This document shows, one piece after another, positions 19,743 to 30,754 of a DNA stretch of 64,000 nucleotides. Origin of the DNA: Adiantum capillus-veneris (Eukaryota; Streptophyta; Polypodiopsida; Polypodiales; Pteridaceae); contig CM043949.1 of NCBI GenBank assembly GCA_014529385.2, forward strand, positions 141,768,858-141,832,857, given 5' to 3'. Position 1 is the first letter of the stretch, and every line of letters begins with the position of its first letter. A program made the position numbers and the translations under genes. The notes under the pieces were generated by a model. The model had not been told where the DNA came from, ran no database searches, and worked only from the letters and a program-made list of their open reading frames with translations.

Positions 19743-21028
19743 CTAGGGCCAGGTGATTTTTGGGCCCTGCACAAAAACATCTTGAACCAAATCATATGGT
19801 TTAGAACATTCACCCAAAGAGAAATCTACAATGTCAATTTTACGTCGTGACTTGGACGGCTTTTTGCTAGATTCCCCTTTAGTCTTCATCTTTTCTTTCT
19901 TTTGGGAAGATTCACCATGCCTAGCGCGTTTTACCCCTATGGCATCTACTCCTTTAAACTTGGTCTTATCTTTTGCTACTCCCTTGATATCCTCCTCCAC
20001 TTTCTCCTTTCCTTTACCTTCAAGACTGAGGACGCTTACTGTTTGATTGCCAACTAGTGGTGGGGGTAAGGGTGGAATGAGAGATTGTGGTGGTGGTGGT
20101 GGTTGTGGTTGAATGAGTGGTTGTAGGATTTGCATGGGTGGTGCTTGTTGTGGTGCCCTCGGTGGTGGTGGTCTTGCTCTCAGTGGTGAAACCTGGTTTT
20201 GCCTGGCTCCTCTGTTGAAATTCTGCCTCCTTGGGTGTGGACAATAGTACATGCCATGACCATCCTCCCCACAATTGTAGCAGTGGTATTCTTGGTTTTT
20301 CCTCGTTGTCCTCTTCCTTGCTCTTGGTTGCGATTGTGTGCATGCCCTTGTTGTATCAAATGGACTGAGAGATTCTCAAGTTGATTGGTGATTCGATTGA
20401 GCAGGTCTTGTTGATCTTCAATTGGTTCTTGTGGTTGAATCCTCTGGGTGGCTGTTGTAGGTGGTGCTAGAGCTGGTCGGGTCCTAACGGCTTGCTCTTC
20501 ATCGATATTCCTGGCTTGTAGGCGCAACTTCTTGTCTTTAAGGCGGGCCACTTCAACTGCTAGCTCATACGTAGCAGGAAACCTTCCCTTCACCTTCTCT
20601 TTAAGAGTTGGCCATAACCCAGCCACAAACCGATCCTTCTTCAGTAAATCAGGTGTCCCCTCATCCTCTCTTAGCGATGCAACCCATCGCCCCCATAAAT
20701 CTACAAACTTTGACTCATATGATGCGTATTCCAGCATACTGTCTTGCTTCAACTCTGTAAACAATTGCCATAGCTTCTCTGATGTTGTGCCCTCTCCAAA
20801 ATGCTTGACAAAGGCTGCTCTTAATAAGTCCCACCGTTCCTTGGTTTCTTGTGCCAAGGCATTGTACCATGATCTTGCCTCCACCTTCATTAGAAGTGGG
20901 AAGATGCGCAAGCGCGAAGCATCATCATCTCTTGCAGAGATGACACATGTTATTTCCAAGTTGTCTAGAAAGTCTGCAGCATCCCCACCCACCTTACCAG
21001 TAAAGGTTGGAAATGCTACACTTGCCAT
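19743..21028 (-). pseudogene. Gyp-2 gag
   Basis: It starts MASVAFPTFTGKVGGDAADF at 21028. The capsid-like domain holds EARSWYNALAQETKERWDLL, LWQLFTELKQDSMLEYASYE and DRFVAGLWPTLKEKVKGRF. A frameshift near 20300 leads to the zinc knuckle CYNCGEDGHGMYYC (CX2CX4HX4C), then a Pro-rich and a Lys-rich linker ending at 19743. Gag would assemble the particle and bind genomic RNA through the knuckle. Apart from the frameshift it is complete. Confidence 0.85.
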
Positions 21029-21350
21029 TGTGAGAGTGAGAAAATTAACTTGACTTAGAAATCTTTAAAAATAAAAATAAAAAAATAGAGATTCAATACA
21101 TGGGTGCTCGGTAGATGGAAAACATACTATACAAGGATGAAAATAACTACATCAAAAGACCCTTCATGATTAATCATAGGGAGGATAAAGGGTAGAGAAG
21201 AGGTGTTTATCTCTTGCAGTCATTCTCTACCAAACATGGTTGTAATGATCTGTTGATAAAACATCTTGCGGTCCAAGATTACTTTGATTGATTGAATTCG
21301 TTGTGGTGCATAAGTTTGGTTCCTTGCAAAAGGTTGATGCGCTGGGTCGA

Positions 21351-21815
21351 TCACATGATAATTCGGAAAGGCTCTCTCCTTCGTGGTGGAAGGTTATAGT
21401 CGGAGGTGTAGAGCTCTTGGTAGTCGAGGTCAAATTTATAGTACCAGAGGACAAGGTTGTCTTCGTCTTCTAGCTCTAGGACTGTCTCTCTAGCAAGCTC
21501 TTGGAAAAGCTTAAACTCTCTCTCTTTGAGCAACTTCACTTTCCTGCAAGATAGAGTGCCATCTAGTGTATACACAGGTGTGATGAGGTAGGTGGTGAGT
21601 CTTACCACTTGTATTAATCCAAGTTGGATGGATACATAGCAAGCTGTAAAGTCGTCATCATAGCCTTGATTCACAAGCAACACCCCTTGAAGGTGGAGGG
21701 TCTTGTCTTTCCGCCAAGCAAAACCTGTGTCAAAGACCTTGTCGATGACAAGCTCCGCCACTTCACTCGGTAGACGACGTAGAATCCATGCTGCTGTTTC
21801 TAGTTCCTGGCTCAT
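21351..21815 (-). CDS. Gyp-2 extra ORF c upstream of gag
   Basis: The frame has 154 codons and starts MSQELETAAWILRRLPSEVA. It is on the same strand as gag and 320 bp upstream of it. Composition is balanced and globular-looking (ELVIDKVFDTGFAWRKDKTL, LVNQGYDDDFTACYVSIQLG, KLLKEREFKLFQELARETVL), unlike the low-complexity frames elsewhere. I recognise no domain. An extra ORF before gag is known in Ogre and related Tat elements, so this could be its equivalent. The alternative is a captured host exon. Confidence 0.5.
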   Translation of the reverse strand: MSQELETAAWILRRLPSEVAELVIDKVFDTGFAWRKDKTLHLQGVLLVNQGYDDDFTACYVSIQLGLIQVVRLTTYLITPVYTLDGTLSCRKVKLLKEREFKLFQELARETVLELEDEDNLVLWYYKFDLDYQELYTSDYNLPPRRREPFRIIM

Positions 21816-22212
21816 GAGATGAGAGTGAGGTATAGAAAGACTTTGGAGGATTTACCCTTTTGTTTTGGAGACGGGATGATTGTCGCCGTCGCTGGAAAAC
21901 CCTTGAATCTTTTGGTGCAAGGGAGAGGGAGGGACCACGCGTTCGTAGTAGCTTCCTCAAGTTGTGAAGGCTTGTTGTGGGCGTAGGTGGAATAGGTGGC
22001 AAAGATGGGGACGTAGATGTAGAGAAGCCTGGTGCTACTTGAAAGCCTACCGTTGTGAGAACGCCTGTGTGGATGTCGAGGGAGAAAATGATGGCCTTTT
22101 CTTCACTTTGGGTTGCACTCATGTCGAAGGTGCGGTTTTTGGCTACAATGTGAGCATGATGCAACTTGTGCCTTGCTTTTACGCTTGCGGGGATGATGAG
22201 AAATGTAAACAA
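21763..22212 (-). CDS. Gyp-2 extra ORF b upstream of gag
   Basis: A 149-codon frame on the coding strand, overlapping ORF c by about 50 bp and ORF a by about 110 bp. It contains EEKAIIFSLDIHTGVLTTVG and then a Ser/Pro-rich tract and a basic tract (RRRQSSRLQNKRVN). No known domain is seen. Since overlapping frames a, b and c lie consecutively, they may be pieces of one frameshifted ORF of about 300 residues. Confidence 0.35.
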   Translation of the reverse strand: MFTFLIIPASVKARHKLHHAHIVAKNRTFDMSATQSEEKAIIFSLDIHTGVLTTVGFQVAPGFSTSTSPSLPPIPPTPTTSLHNLRKLLRTRGPSLSLAPKDSRVFQRRRQSSRLQNKRVNPPKSFYTSLSSHEPGTRNSSMDSTSSTE

Positions 22213-22360
22213 TCTGAGTAGGGAAAGAGGGTCTTACCACTTCTTCTATGCTAACAATACAACACCTTGGCAAGAGTGTCTTGATGACTTGCGTCAAAGC
22301 TTCTTGAAGCTCCTCCTCTTCAGTGGTCCAATTAGAGAATTCAAGAAGCCACTCGTCCAT
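22103..22360 (-). CDS. Gyp-2 extra ORF a, first frame after the PBS
   Basis: An 85-codon frame starting MDEWLLEFSNWTTEEEELQE about 50 bp after the PBS. It is acidic at the N-terminus and has a basic Cys/His end (CSHCSQKPHLRHEC) that faintly resembles a zinc-binding motif but overlaps ORF b. I do not recognise it. Confidence 0.35.
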   Translation of the reverse strand: MDEWLLEFSNWTTEEEELQEALTQVIKTLLPRCCIVSIEEVVRPSFPTQIVYISHHPRKRKSKAQVASCSHCSQKPHLRHECNPK

Positions 22361-22408
22361 GACGAGAAGTAAATATGTCAGCCTTGTAAATTGAAGGTTT
22401 CAAGAGTC

Positions 22409-22427
22409 CTCCTCAGTGGGGGCACCA
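22409..22427 (-). promoter_or_regulatory. Primer binding site-like sequence of Gyp-2
   Basis: On the minus strand TGGTGCCCCCACTGAGGAG starts 2 bp inside the 5' LTR end. It differs by one base from the sites in Gyp-1 and Gyp-3. The priming tRNA is not identified. Confidence 0.65.
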
Positions 22428-22429
22428 AA

Positions 22430-23208
22430 TGAGAGGCGGAAGTGAAAAAAATAGACCCGGTGGCCTCTACACCAAGACTATGCACAATGGTCTCATCATG
22501 GGGAATACGCAATAGGGCACCACCTAGCAAGATATGCGGCTAGGACGCATACATATACACAATGAAGCATGCCATGGAAAACAATTTCAAGATCCACGCC
22601 CAAATGTGGAATGGGGTGGTCGGAGAATAAGGTGAGAGGAGTGGTGAATGAGTGAGAATGGGCTTGCTACTCGTGTATGTTAGTAAGGAAGATAATGAGG
22701 TAGGGGAAACTTGCGAGTATGCTCACTTATCATACAAGAGGTGGCGAATCCGCACACCTCAAGATGGAAGTAGCAAGATGATAGGAATATGAGAGGGAGA
22801 GAGAGAGTGTGTGTGTGGTGGCGAGTCCGCACACCTTTACATAAGCAGGAAAAAAAAAGGCAAGGAACAAGCATATACCATACTCACAATGAGATGTATC
22901 CAAAGCGACACAAAGTATGACACCAAGATGGAGTGTGTTGATTGCTTGCAAAAGATGAATACAATAGGTAGCGTATGGCAAGAAAATGAGAAGGGAACAA
23001 GATCGTAGGAGGCATAATGGAGAGATGGGAGTTGATGGCGAGGAATATCATGAGTGTGTCCACCCTTCTTCTTCTTGAAATTGTGCCTTCAACCCTTAAT
23101 TGCAAGTGGTGTGGAGGTGTGGTGCTCATCTTTTGTGCATGGTGATGGTGTTGTGATTATGTGATTAGGGTTCATGCTACAAGCATGTACCACAAGAGTG
23201 TGTATGGA

Positions 23209-23239
<31 letters not shown>

Positions 23240-24371
23240 TCTCTTTCCCCAAAGTGAGCTCTCATGGCCTTCTTATATAGGGAAGGAGGGGAGGATTTAG
23301 CAATATTTCTATTTGAGGTGAGTGTCCCACTTTGGTGACTAGGAAAATGGGGTGCATGTGACTGTGGCTCCCATCTTGTCTCCTCATTATTTAAAATACC
23401 AGAGTCAGTAGAGAGAGAAGAAGAGAGAATGTGGGTAGGATGTAGAGGATAGGAGATATTTACAATAGTCTAGCTTTGGCTAGACATAAGCTTATTAGGG
23501 AGGGAAGAGAGAGGTAAGAAAATTATAAGAGAGGTTGTCGAAGGTGGATAATTGTTGATGAGGATGGATCCTCCAAAAATGGTGATAGAATCACTCTAGA
23601 CTTGCCAAGACCTCATTAAAAGAGCCTTGTCTCTTGTAATCATGCTTGAAGACTTGTAGAACCATAGCCATTCTAGAGGGAAGAAAACTAGGGATGGCCT
23701 GTGTCACCATTACATGAGAAAACTGGGGTCCACTACAAAAATCATAGCTCCACATTCATAACTCCAAAAATTCTAAAAAAAATTGAGCTAAAAGTTAAGA
23801 TCACGAGCTACATCTTTCATGTTGAACGCTCCTTCAGATTCGGGATTCTTCTTTACTTAAGAAATTCAGCCAAATAATGTATTATTTGTGGCTGCAAAAG
23901 TCTTTTGGTGGTCCCCTTTGAGTGGACTTCTCTCTTGCCTTCAAGTGTAAGCTCCTTCATGTGTATGGAAACATGACCTAGAGTTTTGAAAAGATTGGCA
24001 ATCATCTAGATGGAGGTATTATTAAAATTTGAAAGTGGGGTTGAGGTTTGAAAATGAAAACTAGTGAATAAAATATTTGGTAGGGTGGAATAATATATAT
24101 ACATGAAAAATATATTAGAAAATACTAAAATATATAATGTAATTTAGAATATATATATTTAATATTTAAGGTCAAAAGAGAGATCAACAAAGAAAGCTTA
24201 CTTATTTATGCTACATCGTGATTGATTAGCATAAGTATTATTTATTTAATAAAGGCTAAAACGTTTGTGAAAAAGGAAGAAAAAATCAAAAGTAACTTAT
24301 ATAATAGGAAATATTTTGGTAAAAGGGCAAAAATATAGGAGGGGTTCCCATGCATGGAAAAGCTTCCCTCA
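22430..24371 (-). repeat. 5' LTR of Gyp-2
   Basis: The LTR is 1942 bp, begins TGAGGGAAGC on the minus strand and ends in a CA next to the PBS. A (GT)n run at 23214-23239 and a TATA-like box near 23275 correspond to those in the 3' LTR. A block near 23715-23850 (aactggggtccacta, then a gagctacat-type segment) is also recognisable in the solo LTR at 61400-61540, so the two LTR families are distant relatives. Confidence 0.9.
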
Positions 24372-26348
24372 CAAGTTTTCTTGAAGTAGCAGAAGCGGTC
24401 ATTCTGTGTGTAGACCAAAATGTATTAAAGTCTAAAGAGTTTCTTCTTGTAAAGAGTTGCCTTATCTATTAGTGACAATTACCTATGTAAATGTACACGT
24501 AGATTATTAAACAACCCAAATTGGAATGGATTTACAATTAAAATAATCTCAATTCATTTCATGGTCATATGGTTTGACTGGTTGTGTCTCAATTTGTCAG
24601 ATGGTCATATGGCTTGACCGGGTGTGCCATCTTGAGCTATCTTGCCAAGCCATGTCTAGTATAACTTGGGTCTATGTTTCACACATAAACAATGTCTTTA
24701 TTTTGTCTATAATTGCAAATATAGTCTCAATTTGTCACATGGTTATATGGCTTGATCGGGTGTGCCATCTTGAGGTACCGATTTTTACCTTCAGATCTTC
24801 TAGCTATCCATAAAGCTTGACTGGGTCTCTTGAGCTATCTATTCTTACCAAATGTTAAGTTGTGCTTCTTTTTACAATATAAAGTGTTATAGATTTTGAG
24901 ATGGTTAGTTTCTTCTCTTTGTAGTTACAAATTCTATAGTCTCAATTTTTCACATGGTCATATGGCTTGACCGGGTGTGTTGATCTTGAGCTATAGTTTC
25001 TTACCAAGACATGTCTAGTATACCTTGGGTTTGTGTGTCACACATACACAATGTCATTATTTTGCATATAATTAGAAATATAGTCGCAATTTGTCACATG
25101 GTCATATGGCTTGACCGGGTGTGCCATCTTGAGCTATCGATTTTTACGGCAGCCATATGACATGGAAATGCCATTTTGTTGATTGTGTAGTATGAGAGGC
25201 ATGACATACTAGCACTTGGAATGTAGTTTGGTTTTGAGGGTTCTTAAATTAATTTTGTAGGGTACTTTTATGTTTTCATTTTGTGTTTGTTTTGTACACG
25301 ATCGCCTATCGATGTGGACATGGCCTTTTGGTAATCCTGTGATTAGACTATGTGATTGGAGGTTTCCTATGTACTATGATATGCAGGTCATACCACCACT
25401 TTGAAGTTAGATTACTTTGACTATATTGAAAATGTGTTTGATTTTGATGTGTAAGATAATCCTTAAATCCCACATGGGAGCCCAAGATGAGGTGGACAGT
25501 TTTTTTTGGAAAAAGAAATTATGTGAGGAAAATCCCATGTGGGAGGCGAAGAAAAGGGTGTACTGATTTTTTTTGAGAAAGAGGTCTCTGTACAAAGGAG
25601 ACTCTGGTGAAATTTTTAAGATTTATATTTTATGTACAAACTCAAAATTAATACAGATGGTGCTTTTTTAAAAGTTGCATTTTGCTTAAGCATAGAACTG
25701 CATTCATATCACATATAAGTTTTTTAGTTCAAAAAGATTAATTCTTTAATGGGATGTTTTGTAATGTGTTTTGTTTTGATGAGTGAAGTTTTTCATGGTT
25801 GTTTAAGAGTATGAATTATTTGTTATTTAGAAAACATTCCATTTAATATGTGTACCTTAAATCCCATGTGGGAAGCCTACTAAGTAGGTGGCTAGTATCA
25901 TATGTTTTGAAATTGAGATTTGTTTGCTATTCGTTTTTTGACAAATTACATTGAAGCGATTGGTTTATTTTAATTTAGTATTCATTTTTTTTCTTTTCAT
26001 GGTTTTTTCTCTTAACATCTATTGCAAATGAAAACACAATACAATGTACACTTTTGTTCATTTGCAGTTCAACATGTATTTTTGCAAAAGCATGTGCTTC
26101 TAAAATTGTTATGTTACTAATATACATAAAATAGTGGGTCATTACATTCTTTCCGTATGAGGGGGGATGTCTCATTGCGAGAACCTCCGTATCTTGTCCG
26201 TATGTAGGGAGGTAGGTTAGCATGTAAGATACCGTACATAGGGGGGTTTCTCTGATTTTGATGCACATAGGTGACATTCCCCCATTACTAATAGTGAATC
26301 CCTCGAGAAGCAATTGGAGCCTTGGTTTTGTTGGTGTGGTTTATAACA

Positions 26349-26370
26349 CACATAGACACACACACACACA

Positions 26371-26409
<39 letters not shown>

Positions 26410-26413
26410 ACAC
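26349..26413. repeat. (CA)n microsatellite in R2
   Basis: CA repeats with a few TA and GA interruptions, directly before aaaactacttgtgtc as in R1 and R3. Confidence 0.92.
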
Positions 26414-26511
26414 AAAACTACTTGTGTCTTTTCTCTTACTTTGCCACTTTATTTAAGATGGAAAAGCCCGATTTCTAGAAAGAAAAAACCCATTTTTTCT
26501 TTTTTTCTCCC

Positions 26512-27019
26512 TTACATATCAAGTAAACCTTCCATTACATGATCGCACAAACAACTATCACAGTAATAGAAGGTGTTTGGATGCTCAGCCAGAGGTAGGA
26601 TACGGGTTGCGAAGACCACTCCATACTCCTTAGTGCGGAGAGTGCAATTAAAATACCCTCGTAGTGGCTGCCCATATCCACGATACAAAAAAATCTTTTG
26701 TGGAGGAAGAAACTGTGCTAGCATATATAACCATTCAAAAAAACCTTGCTTCATTGAATGTTTTACATAATAGTATTGTGCCCATTGCTTCTGCCACCAT
26801 AGCCAGACGGATATTAATCTTAAAATGCTCTCCACCCCAAAGAGTCACCCGCGTCACTCTAACCCTATATGTCCACCACTTAGTCTGAGTAACTGATGTT
26901 CCTAACTGCGGAAATAAATGACGTTCATAATGGAGTAGTGTGGTTCTCTTAGTAGACTCATTTGACTGCTGAAGATGTGCAATGGATATTGCTAAAACCT
27001 GATCATCACTAGAAGTCAT
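26512..27019 (-). pseudogene. R-encoded unknown protein, copy 2 (frameshifted)
   Basis: It starts at 27019 with MTSSDDQVLAISIAHLQQSN and has no large deletion. Compared with R3 it lacks 8 bp near 26781, so the frame shifts after RLAMVAEAMG; the second frame then runs through YYYVKHSMKQGFFEWLYMLA, QFLPPQKIFLYRGYGQPL, RTKEYGVVFATRILPLAEHP and the Cys-rich end to a TAA at 26512. Both halves are therefore present. The TATA-like box lies at about 27093-27103 on the minus strand. The family is unknown. Confidence 0.55.
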
Positions 27020-27736
27020 AGCATATGGTGGATGAAAAAACTCTTAGAAAGCTACTCAAGGCAGATTTTGTGCACTCACCCTTTCAAAAAGATTGCCCAT
27101 CTTTTATAGACCTACACTGATATGTATACTCAATGTATATTGCTTCAAAATTCCCAAAACTATTATCTCCCTTACTTTATCTCACTTGGTAGTGACTGGC
27201 AAAATGTCTACTCTCTTAATGGTCTAATTTATATGGCTTTCTAATTATAGTTGCATTAGAAATATCGGTGTGTACAGATGGTCTTTTCACCCATTGATGT
27301 GAACAATTGTGTTTTTAATAAATTTGTCTACCGGGCTTTTCGACCACTCGACAATTGGTAAGAATATTTGGCTATCTACCAACTTGGTTAAAAAAGCATA
27401 TTTGGCTCAATTATTTGGTGTGTATGCCTTTTAACTTATTGATTGTTTTATCCTCAATTACCTTAGGGTAATTTATTCCTTGATGCTCAAATCGGTGTGA
27501 CGTGTGTAAATATCTCTGCATAAATGTTCTTTGTAGGTTACTGCCGCAAGGCTTCGTCTGCATAATAAGAGAGGCTGAGTGTGCGTATATTGTGTGGAAG
27601 GATCCTACGCTGGCCGCTTGCATCTGGATCCTGTGCTGTATGTAATCCCTATATAGGGGGTCTTCAATGCGGACCTCGTTGGGCTGTAGTACCTGCTTGA
27701 TTCTGGCCCCTTCTGCTATGGAGTAGCTTCATCTCC

Positions 27737-27744
27737 TATAAATA
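27737..27744 (+). promoter_or_regulatory. TATA box of the plus-strand R transcription unit
   Basis: TATAAATA lies 91-98 bp upstream of the ATG at 27835 and is diverged from the minus-strand gene. In R3 the equivalent place reads ctccataccc; the box has been deleted there. Confidence 0.5.
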
Positions 27745-27834
27745 CCCTGGAAGGTGAGTCTTTATGCTCACTTAGCATTGGGTTCTGTAACCGCTGTTGT
27801 GCGTTCATTTTTGGTGTGCTGTGGTGTCCTCATC

Positions 27835-27888
27835 ATGCGAAAAAAAACTGATAAAGTGGTGATGGATTCGTCGTCTTCAAATCTACAG
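27835..27888 (+). CDS. Putative first exon of the plus-strand R gene
   Basis: ATG followed by 18 Lys/Ser/Asp-rich codons (MRKKTDKVVMDSSSSNLQ), ending CAG before a GT at 27889 (CAG|GTTAAT, a good plant donor). R3 has the same start (49988-50038, MPKKTDKVVMDSSSNPQ) and the same donor. The open frame would hit a TGA six bases after the donor if unspliced, which favours splicing. The gene is unknown and this is a weak call. Confidence 0.35.
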
Positions 27889-30548
27889 GTTAATTGATAT
27901 TTTCTTGCCTCAAGCATTGTCGTAAGCTGGACTGTTTTTTGCTAATATAAGGATGCAGAATCTAATGGTTGATATGCATTTAGTATAATGCCACTCAATA
28001 TGACTGTTTTTTTCGGTTAAAGTTATGGGAAGAATGCTTAAACTGATTTTCTTGATAAAATTTGTGAACCGCATCTTGACGATTTTGCTGCCAGATCTCG
28101 AGTTGATAAATAATTGACCATGATTGGGAAAATTTTGCAGATTGTTTCCGTGCATAATAGGATGTCTATTAAAAGACTTGAAACTTATAAGCATAGATTG
28201 TTTAGGCGTAGTACGTACAGTGGACTTACTGCCTAATTTTGGTTTTGTTACTTTAGTCTCGACTTCCTAAACTTAGCAATGTTGATTGTACCTTTTACCT
28301 ACTATCTTCGGAAAAAAGCATTGGAGTATTACATGCATGTTGCTTTGAGAATTTCTTTTGAAATGTTTCCCCACGGTTACTATGAAGACTATCAATGAGA
28401 ATCATATTATGTGTGACCTTGTCACTGAACTATTGGAAATTTGGGTTATTTATCTTTGGCTGGGTAACTTGTCCTGGATAATAGACATTCCATTTAGATC
28501 TTACGGAATTTGACTTAAGACTTACTCATTAAAAGGATGTGGCAAAAATCTGGTCTTTTCTGTCCTATACGAGTATGGCTTCTATTAAACCATGCTCTTT
28601 TTCACTTGGCTTACCGTGCTGATGGCTTCATAAACTAGTCGACTGGCTAACATGGTTTTCAACTTTCTTGAAATCCTAAAAACAATACATGCTGGTATGG
28701 TTGACCTAAATCTATGGCATGAGTAGTAGATCGACTAGTATACTAAATGAAATTGGTGCACTTTGACTGTAGCCATTTGCTACCTATGCTTGAGACTTAA
28801 AAATGATGTCTCTACTATGAGTATGCCAGGCAGTATAAAAAATTTCTATGAATGTTGATACTGTTCTTATCCATGTAATATAGTGATTTCCGTTTAGATG
28901 CTTGAATCTTGAAAATAAATTTTGCAGACTTAGTTTTGCCTGGTTACTTTCTTACAGGAGATAACTTTAAAGGATATTGCCCTAAATATGATCATCACTT
29001 ACTGAAGGAAGTCCTAAAGCATGACTTGTTTTGAACTTGACCTTTGTTCTATACGTGGTAATATGGTTGCATACCTGCATAAATGGAAGGTGATTGAATG
29101 ACTTTTTCCAGCATTATCTGTTGTCTTTGATTGAAATATTGAATGTAAATTTACTTCTCTTGCTTTAAAACCGAGGAAGGTCTCGTTGTGTCGTTGGCCT
29201 GGTTACTGTTTCCGTGTAATAGACCTCCCTTACAGGTCTTAATGAGATTGACTCTGATCATACTCGAAGGGGTTACTCATAAAAAAGAGTCAGCATAGTC
29301 CAAGCTCTTTATAGTGCGTACGGACTTTGTTATTTTGCTGCCTATGGCCTGACCTACTAGTCTACTTCAACTCTTGGTCTATTGGATAATTAGGGTTTTG
29401 GATACCTGTAGGCTTTGAGATCATTACAAATAGAATGATTTGTCTAATTAAAAAAATTCTTTAAATTGTTAATTAGATTGGTATTCTATAAAAATAACTC
29501 CTTTGTTCTGGGGTTATGATTCCAACTGGTTGTTTTGGGACTATTTTCTGAATGCTATGAGATGCCAAATCTCGAACCTAATTCACTTGTTGGTTGATGT
29601 GGACAGCCAGATTTGGGAAACTTGGTTGGAAGGTTATGAGCATTTGATTAGTAGGAGTCGATTTAAAACAAAAATAAGAAAGTTGTCTCGCCTGCTGATG
29701 TTTGTTACTAGATTGTTCACCCTGCAAAGGGTATAACTTGTTAAATAAACGATGCATCTTGTTTTCTTTTTCAAAAGATGGGTCTCCAGCTTTAAAAATC
29801 CTTAACATGAAAGTTTCTTAAAATTAACATCACTTACGGTATCAATACATGATGGAATGACCCCACATTTGCATAATGATATACGGAAGAATGTCTCTCC
29901 AACATAAATATGTAAACTATAAAGGAAGATCGATGAAAATTTACTTATTCAAGAGTAAGTGCTGGTCCAGTTTTTAGCTTGTACTCGTCCATGTCACTTG
30001 CTTTTAGCTGATTGACTATGCCAGGTTTGTAGACCTTCCCAACTGGTCTGACTGTAACTGGACTTTCATTTAGTGAGCAAAACTTTGATTATATGGCACT
30101 TCGGATAAGAGTTGTTGCTGGGCCCGTTTCTTTAGCTGATATTGACTGTGCAAGCTAGTGTTTTTCCCTAGCGTACATAACTTTGGAAAATGGAAAGGCT
30201 AGTTTACTTTAGATTAAAGCAATTAATTTTTTGTCCATTTTCTTGCTCTTTCTTAAAAAATGTGTAAACTTGCCTTGATTGGTTATATATAGATGGAAAT
30301 CATTGGTTATAAGTATATTTTACGACTTTATGGGATACTCGTTTTTTGATAAATATGTCGATTATGGCATAATATGTGACTCAGATGATGATAGGGCTTA
30401 TGGTTTTGGTTTTATATAATTTTTAGCCTTGAGAGGAGGCTCACTCCTAAAAAAAAGGAGGAATTCTTAGTATAACTCTATTTTTTTACATATTGACGAA
30501 CGGTTTGTTTTTTCATTTTTGACATGGATAACAACTAGGATGCCCAAC
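27889..30548. other. AT-rich intron-like stretch of R2, no clear gene
   Basis: About 2.7 kb with no frame worth reporting. A 66-bp segment at 28141-28206 follows a tttgcag acceptor-like site and could be a small exon (IVSVHNRMSIKRLETYKHRL), also present in R3, but the donor after it is not canonical. Cop-1 is inserted at 30548. Confidence 0.4.
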
Positions 30549-30740
30549 TGTTGGGGTATAAAGCCCAATGTGGTCGCCCAGGTAAGTGGGCGGGCCGCCA
30601 GGTATGTACACATATTCTTTTGTTAAAACCTAATAAGAACTCACTATGCTCTACACATTACAGTAGAGCGAGTTCACCATACCATCGTGCTCTTCTTCTC
30701 GCACTCTCTCTCGCGTCGCACTTCCGCTTGTACTCCTTCA
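30549..30740 (+). repeat. 5' LTR of Cop-1
   Basis: 192 bp, TGTTGGGGTATAAAGCCCAA at the start and ACTCCTTCA at the end. It differs from the 3' LTR by only a few substitutions, which indicates a fairly recent insertion. Confidence 0.95.
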
Positions 30741-30742
30741 AC

Positions 30743-30754
30743 TGGTATCAGAGC
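30743..30754 (+). promoter_or_regulatory. Primer binding site of Cop-1 (initiator tRNA-Met)
   Basis: TGGTATCAGAGC, the standard plant Copia PBS, 2 bp after the LTR. Cop-2 has the variant TGGTATTAGAGC. Confidence 0.9.

Larger units (their letters stand above)
13722..24371 (-). mobile_element. Gyp-2, full-length Tat-type Ty3/Gypsy element
   Basis: LTRs at 22430-24371 (5') and 13722-15737 (3') have TG...CA ends and a 4-bp CAAG duplication at 13718-13721 and 24372-24375. Reading the minus strand from right to left gives: PBS, three short extra ORFs, gag with a zinc knuckle, protease, RT, degenerate RNase H, a second RNase H, and integrase with a zinc finger. The second RNase H places it in the plant Tat-like lineage, where the original RNase H is known to be degenerate. 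The LTRs are very similar, so insertion was fairly recent. It sits exactly between PLE-1 and R2. Confidence 0.92.
24375..30548. repeat. R repeat, copy R2 (left part, up to Cop-1)
   Basis: 24375-27498 matches R1, and 26349-30548 matches R3 (48446-51240) with R3 lacking about 1.4 kb. It contains the short-repeat cluster, a (CA)n run, the minus-strand reading frame and a plus-strand promoter with an exon-like start. It continues after Cop-1 at 37414. This is the most complete R copy in the window. Confidence 0.82.

Noticed and set aside
28141-28206. Small internal exon (IVSVHNRMSIKRLETYKHRL) in R2
   Set aside because: The acceptor is good and R3 keeps the sequence, but the following donor is not canonical, so I kept it as a note and not a feature.
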